DNA of 8,877 bases. It comes from Campylobacteraceae bacterium (GTDB lineage: Bacteria > Campylobacterota > Campylobacteria > Campylobacterales > Campylobacteraceae). The DNA lies in the NCBI GenBank assembly GCA_031290675.1, contig JAITNC010000208.1:1-8877 (forward strand), read 5' to 3'. The notes below the pieces were generated by a model. That model made no database searches, had not been told where the DNA came from, and saw only the letters and a list, made by a program, of their open reading frames with translations. A program made the position numbers and the translations under genes. Each line of letters begins with the position of its first letter. Positions within the stretch are counted from its first letter, which is position 1. This document shows positions 6,370 through 8,877 of this stretch, in pieces.

Positions 6370-7365
6370 TTATTGGTTTTTATACTCATCTTCAAAAATC
6401 TCATCAAAAAACAGTTCTTCCAAATGAGGCTTAGTTTTTATGACTCCGATGTCATACAAAAAATCGCTAAAGAGAGTAACATTTGTTGGTTTTACCTCAT
6501 AATTAACATTTGGGTTGTTTATTATTTGCGTTATCAGTTCCACGCTCTCATTTGACTTCGCAACTTTCAGATAGAGTTCCGCCGCCGCTTTTTTATTGGC
6601 ATTTATCCACTTGTCCGCTTCATTTAAAGAGCTTAAAAAAACGGATATCAGTTTTTTGTTATCTTTGTGAAATTTAGTGGTCGCAGAGATAAGATTTAGA
6701 CTAAATCCGCCATCTACCAAATCATTTGAACTTAACACCTGGTGTACATTTTTACTCTGCTGCTCCACAGTTATAAAAGGTTCTGTTGTAAGATGCGCTG
6801 TTATTTCCGACTTGCCTGAAGTCAGAGCTATAAGTGCGTCAGGATGTTTGAGTGAGACAGTGATATGGTCAAGCTTGTCATAATTTTTGATACCAAACTC
6901 TTTAGCGACAGCTATCTGGAGTATCAAAGCAGACAGAGAAACTTTGACAGACGGCAGAGCTATTTTGTCTTTATCGGTGAAATCTTTCAAACTCTTTATC
7001 TTTGGATTTGAACTATTTAACACTATATGAGACTTGTCCAAAGATGTTATAGCTTTGACTTCTCCTTTTGTCTTATCCCAAAGCCTGACAAACGGCGCGA
7101 CACCATTTGATATCAAATCAACACTTCCTGAAAGCAATCCATCATTTGCCGTTGCGCCTCCGCCAAAAGTTATCCATTCAACTTTTATATCTCCAAGACC
7201 TGCTTTTTTGGCGTTTTTTTCAATCAGCTTGTGTTCTTCCAGGACTATCAAAGGCAAATAACCAAGTCCATACTGCTTACTGATGCGAAGCGTATCTGTT
7301 TGTGCGAAAACTTCCACTGTAAAAAATGACGCAAACAATGCAAATGATAAAAATGCTTTTTTCAT
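6370..7365 (-). CDS. SsuA/TauA-type ABC substrate-binding protein (copy F)
   Basis: 331 residues from the ATG at 7363-7365. An upstream in-frame ATG at 7425 would add 20 charged residues and overlap the preceding gene. It is rejected because the chosen start gives a proper signal peptide (MKKAFLSFALFASFFTVEVFA, cleavage before QTDTLRI) and has AAAAGGG 8 bases upstream. It belongs to the E/G subfamily: FGGGATANDGLLSGSVDLISNG (67-88, Asp83), ALPSVKVS, and INANKKAAAELY in the C-terminal lobe. AHLTTEPF replaces the AHFGxEPF seen in most other copies, a cleft-region change. The C-terminus EDEYKNQ differs from the FETDYK ending of the array. It lies between the MetQ-like gene (31-base gap) and ssuD (41-base gap), the arrangement expected for a sulfonate binder serving SsuD. 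Ligand unproven. Confidence 0.93.
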   Translation of the reverse strand: MKKAFLSFALFASFFTVEVFAQTDTLRISKQYGLGYLPLIVLEEHKLIEKNAKKAGLGDIKVEWITFGGGATANDGLLSGSVDLISNGVAPFVRLWDKTKGEVKAITSLDKSHIVLNSSNPKIKSLKDFTDKDKIALPSVKVSLSALILQIAVAKEFGIKNYDKLDHITVSLKHPDALIALTSGKSEITAHLTTEPFITVEQQSKNVHQVLSSNDLVDGGFSLNLISATTKFHKDNKKLISVFLSSLNEADKWINANKKAAAELYLKVAKSNESVELITQIINNPNVNYEVKPTNVTLFSDFLYDIGVIKTKPHLEELFFDEIFEDEYKNQ

Positions 7366-7373
7366 TTTCTCAA

Positions 7374-7380
7374 CCCTTTT
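7374..7380 (-). promoter_or_regulatory. Ribosome binding site deciding the start of copy F
   Basis: AAAAGGG sits 8 bases before the ATG at 7363-7365 and supports the shorter 331-residue form over the in-frame ATG at 7425. The following TTGAGAAA spacer matches that of copies B and D-type junctions, so the leader is homologous to those of the other paralogues. Confidence 0.75.
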
Positions 7381-7396
7381 ATTCAAAATTTCCGTA

Positions 7397-8281
7397 TCAA
7401 TTCTGTGAAACAGCCGTATAAACACCCTGTACCAACGGGTCGTCCGTCGTTCTTAAGTACTCGTCAAGCCGTTTGTCTTTAAATACCGCTATCAGTTTTT
7501 TTATCTGCGGGTCATCAAGATATTTCGTTCCTATAACCAACTGTGAAGCGAAAGTTTTTGGAACCGGAGGAAAAAAGATGCCTCTCTCTCGTGGGATTTT
7601 CCCTGCGTCAAAATTGCCGATATAGCCGATGGAAGCGTCAACAGAATCCAAAATGCGAGGCAATGTCAAAAAATCCAACTCTTTAAATTTGAAGTTGTGC
7701 GGATTGCTTGAGATATCACGTATCTTGGCGATTCGCGGCTCTACCTGAGGGTTTATCTCTATCAACCCTTCACGCGCCAACAGCCACAAAGCCTGCCCTT
7801 GATTTGCTATATCAACCGGTATAGCGATAAGTGCGCCATCTGGCAACTCTTTGATACTGTTGTGTTTCAGCGAGTAGATGCCAAAACTCCACTGAAATAC
7901 GGGCAAAACAGCGGTCAATTCAAGCCCGTGAGCCTCAACCAACTGCTTTAAGTACCATTGGTGCTCGTAGATACTGCCGGCGAACTCACCCTCAGCTACA
8001 GCTGTATTGCCCAAGATATCATCTTGCAGCCCGACAGCCTCTATCTTGATACCATAATCAGGCGCGATATGCTCCGATATGAACTTGAGTATATGCTCCT
8101 CACCCGCCTCTGCCGGCTCATAATGCACCTTTAGCGTATCGCCAAAAGTAACTACGCCGCTGCGTTGCGACTTGACATAGTAAAACACGCCGCCTGCTAT
8201 GAGCAATACGGCAACGACCAAGACAATCCACAAAAGTGAACTTCTCTTTTTGATCTCAAAATTTGCATTTGTTTCTGACAT
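7397..8281 (-). CDS. MetQ/NlpA-family substrate-binding protein with N-terminal membrane anchor
   Basis: 294 residues. The MetQ/NlpA family binds methionine or related compounds for MetNI-type ABC importers. Family landmarks are LKVHYEPAEAGEEHILKFI (50-68), GNTAVAEGEFAGSIYEHQWYL (91-111), KELPDGALIAIPVDIANQG (144-162), GLIEINP (172-178) and FKELDFLTLPRILDSVDASI (199-218). Instead of a lipoprotein signal it has KKRS followed by a transmembrane segment (about 15-36) and no Cys, so it is probably tethered as an N-in anchor with the binding domain in the periplasm. The usual NxGR motif is NQGQ here (Gln163), and Tyr220 stands where MetQ has the ligand-contacting Asn, so L-methionine is doubtful as ligand. 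Shine-Dalgarno AAGGAG is present. The neighbouring monooxygenases suggest another organosulfur ligand (inference). No MetN or MetI is in the window. Confidence 0.9.
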   Translation of the reverse strand: MSETNANFEIKKRSSLLWIVLVVAVLLIAGGVFYYVKSQRSGVVTFGDTLKVHYEPAEAGEEHILKFISEHIAPDYGIKIEAVGLQDDILGNTAVAEGEFAGSIYEHQWYLKQLVEAHGLELTAVLPVFQWSFGIYSLKHNSIKELPDGALIAIPVDIANQGQALWLLAREGLIEINPQVEPRIAKIRDISSNPHNFKFKELDFLTLPRILDSVDASIGYIGNFDAGKIPRERGIFFPPVPKTFASQLVIGTKYLDDPQIKKLIAVFKDKRLDEYLRTTDDPLVQGVYTAVSQN

Positions 8282-8304
8282 CTATAACTCCTTGTTAAAA
8301 TTTT

Positions 8305-8877
8305 TTATTTTTTAGCTTCTTCGCGTTTGACTTTCTCTATATCTCTGTAACGAGCGGCTGGGTGGTCGTTTGGAAGTTTTGAGTAACCAAACAACTTATC
8401 TCTGAGCGTACCCTCAGCGTAAGAGGTCGGATATACGCCCCTTTTTTGAAGTTCCGGCACGAGATATTTGACGATATCCTCAAAAGTTTCGTGTGCGACA
8501 ACATAAGAGATGTTAAAACCGTCTATATCAGTCTCCTCAACCCACTCTTGCAATTGATCGGCTACTGTTGTTGGCGAACCCACGAAAGTAGGACCTGGTC
8601 CACCTATACCAACCCATTTTGCGACATCTTCAATGCTGCGTTCAGTGTCGCTGTGCGTTAAATCATTTGCGAAAGATGAACTTGCGTTGATGTCGAACTC
8701 TATTTTTTTAGCAGAATCAGAAAGCTGATAACGGCTAAAATCAAATCCCGTCCAACCCGACAATAAAGTCAATGCGCCCTCGTTTGAGATGTATGTTGTG
8801 TACTCCTCAAGCTTTTTTTGCGCTTTTTCATCGCTCTCATCAACTACGATAGTTATCAACGCAAATACCAATACCTT
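8305..8877 (-). CDS. NtaA/SnaA/DszA-type FMN-dependent monooxygenase, C-terminal fragment
   Basis: The frame is open from the right edge (first codons KVLVFALITIVVDE) to a TAA at 8305-8307, giving 190 residues of a protein whose family is usually about 430-450 long. A TTG at 8869-8871 is internal, not a start, because the family sequence continues upstream of it. Diagnostic stretches are LSGWTGFDFSRYQLSD, VGIGGPGPTFVGSPTTVADQLQ, DGFNISYVVAHETFEDIVKYLVP, LQKRGVYPTSYAEGTLRDKLFG and LPNDHPAARYR, the typical C-terminal half of this luciferase-like class. Members oxidise nitrilotriacetate, dibenzothiophene sulfone or dimethyl sulfide with a separate reductase supplying FMNH2. With a MetQ-like binder 23 bases downstream and ssuD further on, an organosulfur substrate is most likely (inference). 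The exact substrate cannot be told. Confidence 0.9.
   Translation of the reverse strand, partial: KVLVFALITIVVDESDEKAQKKLEEYTTYISNEGALTLLSGWTGFDFSRYQLSDSAKKIEFDINASSSFANDLTHSDTERSIEDVAKWVGIGGPGPTFVGSPTTVADQLQEWVEETDIDGFNISYVVAHETFEDIVKYLVPELQKRGVYPTSYAEGTLRDKLFGYSKLPNDHPAARYRDIEKVKREEAKK

Noticed and set aside
6361..6377. Perfect inverted repeat ACCAAT-gcatt-ATTGGT at the end of copy F
   Set aside because: The stem is six AT-rich base pairs and no T run follows on the transcribed (minus) strand, so it is not a credible terminator. Chance is likely.
7366..7425. Longer N-terminus for copy F starting at the ATG at 7425
   Set aside because: It would put 20 charged residues before an evident signal peptide and overlap the MetQ-like gene by 29 bases. 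The inner ATG has its own Shine-Dalgarno.
8869..8871. TTG as start codon of the monooxygenase at the right edge
   Set aside because: The frame stays open to the window edge and the family has over 200 more residues upstream, so the gene is truncated by the window and not started there.

Overview
The window is one densely packed stretch in which every credible gene lies on the minus strand, so transcription runs right to left. The longest gap between genes is 41 bases. No RNA gene, insertion sequence, CRISPR array, internal promoter or convincing terminator is visible. The window looks like the middle of a single long operon that continues past both edges. The DNA is moderately AT-rich, Shine-Dalgarno sequences (AAGGAG type) are strong, and most binding proteins carry plain Sec signal peptides without a lipobox, which fits a Gram-negative host. 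The overall style suggests a campylobacterotal (epsilonproteobacterial) genome, but this is an inference and the genus cannot be named.

In transcription order the genes are: the C-terminal 190 residues of an NtaA/SnaA/DszA-type flavin monooxygenase (8305-8877, cut by the right edge); a MetQ/NlpA-family binding protein with an N-terminal membrane anchor (7397-8281); a NitT/TauT/SsuA-type periplasmic binding protein, here called F (6370-7365); an SsuD-type alkanesulfonate monooxygenase (5189-6328); and then six more SsuA-type binding proteins in a row, E (4206-5192), D (3223-4209), C (2219-3205), B (1215-2201), A (205-1191) and G (1-188, cut by the left edge).

The theme is organosulfur scavenging: periplasmic capture of sulfonate-like compounds and cytoplasmic FMNH2/O2-dependent C-S cleavage. 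The striking feature is the expansion of binding proteins: seven SsuA-type paralogues plus one MetQ-type protein, with no permease, ATPase or flavin reductase in the window. The paralogues form two subfamilies. E, F and G are of one type. A-D are a tight tandem array of 328-residue proteins of the other type, with a changed pocket motif and signs of gene conversion between copies. The SsuD homologue carries Asn at both positions aligned with E. coli Cys54 and His228, and the MetQ-like protein lacks the methionine-binding Arg and Asn of the family, so substrates may differ from the textbook ones.
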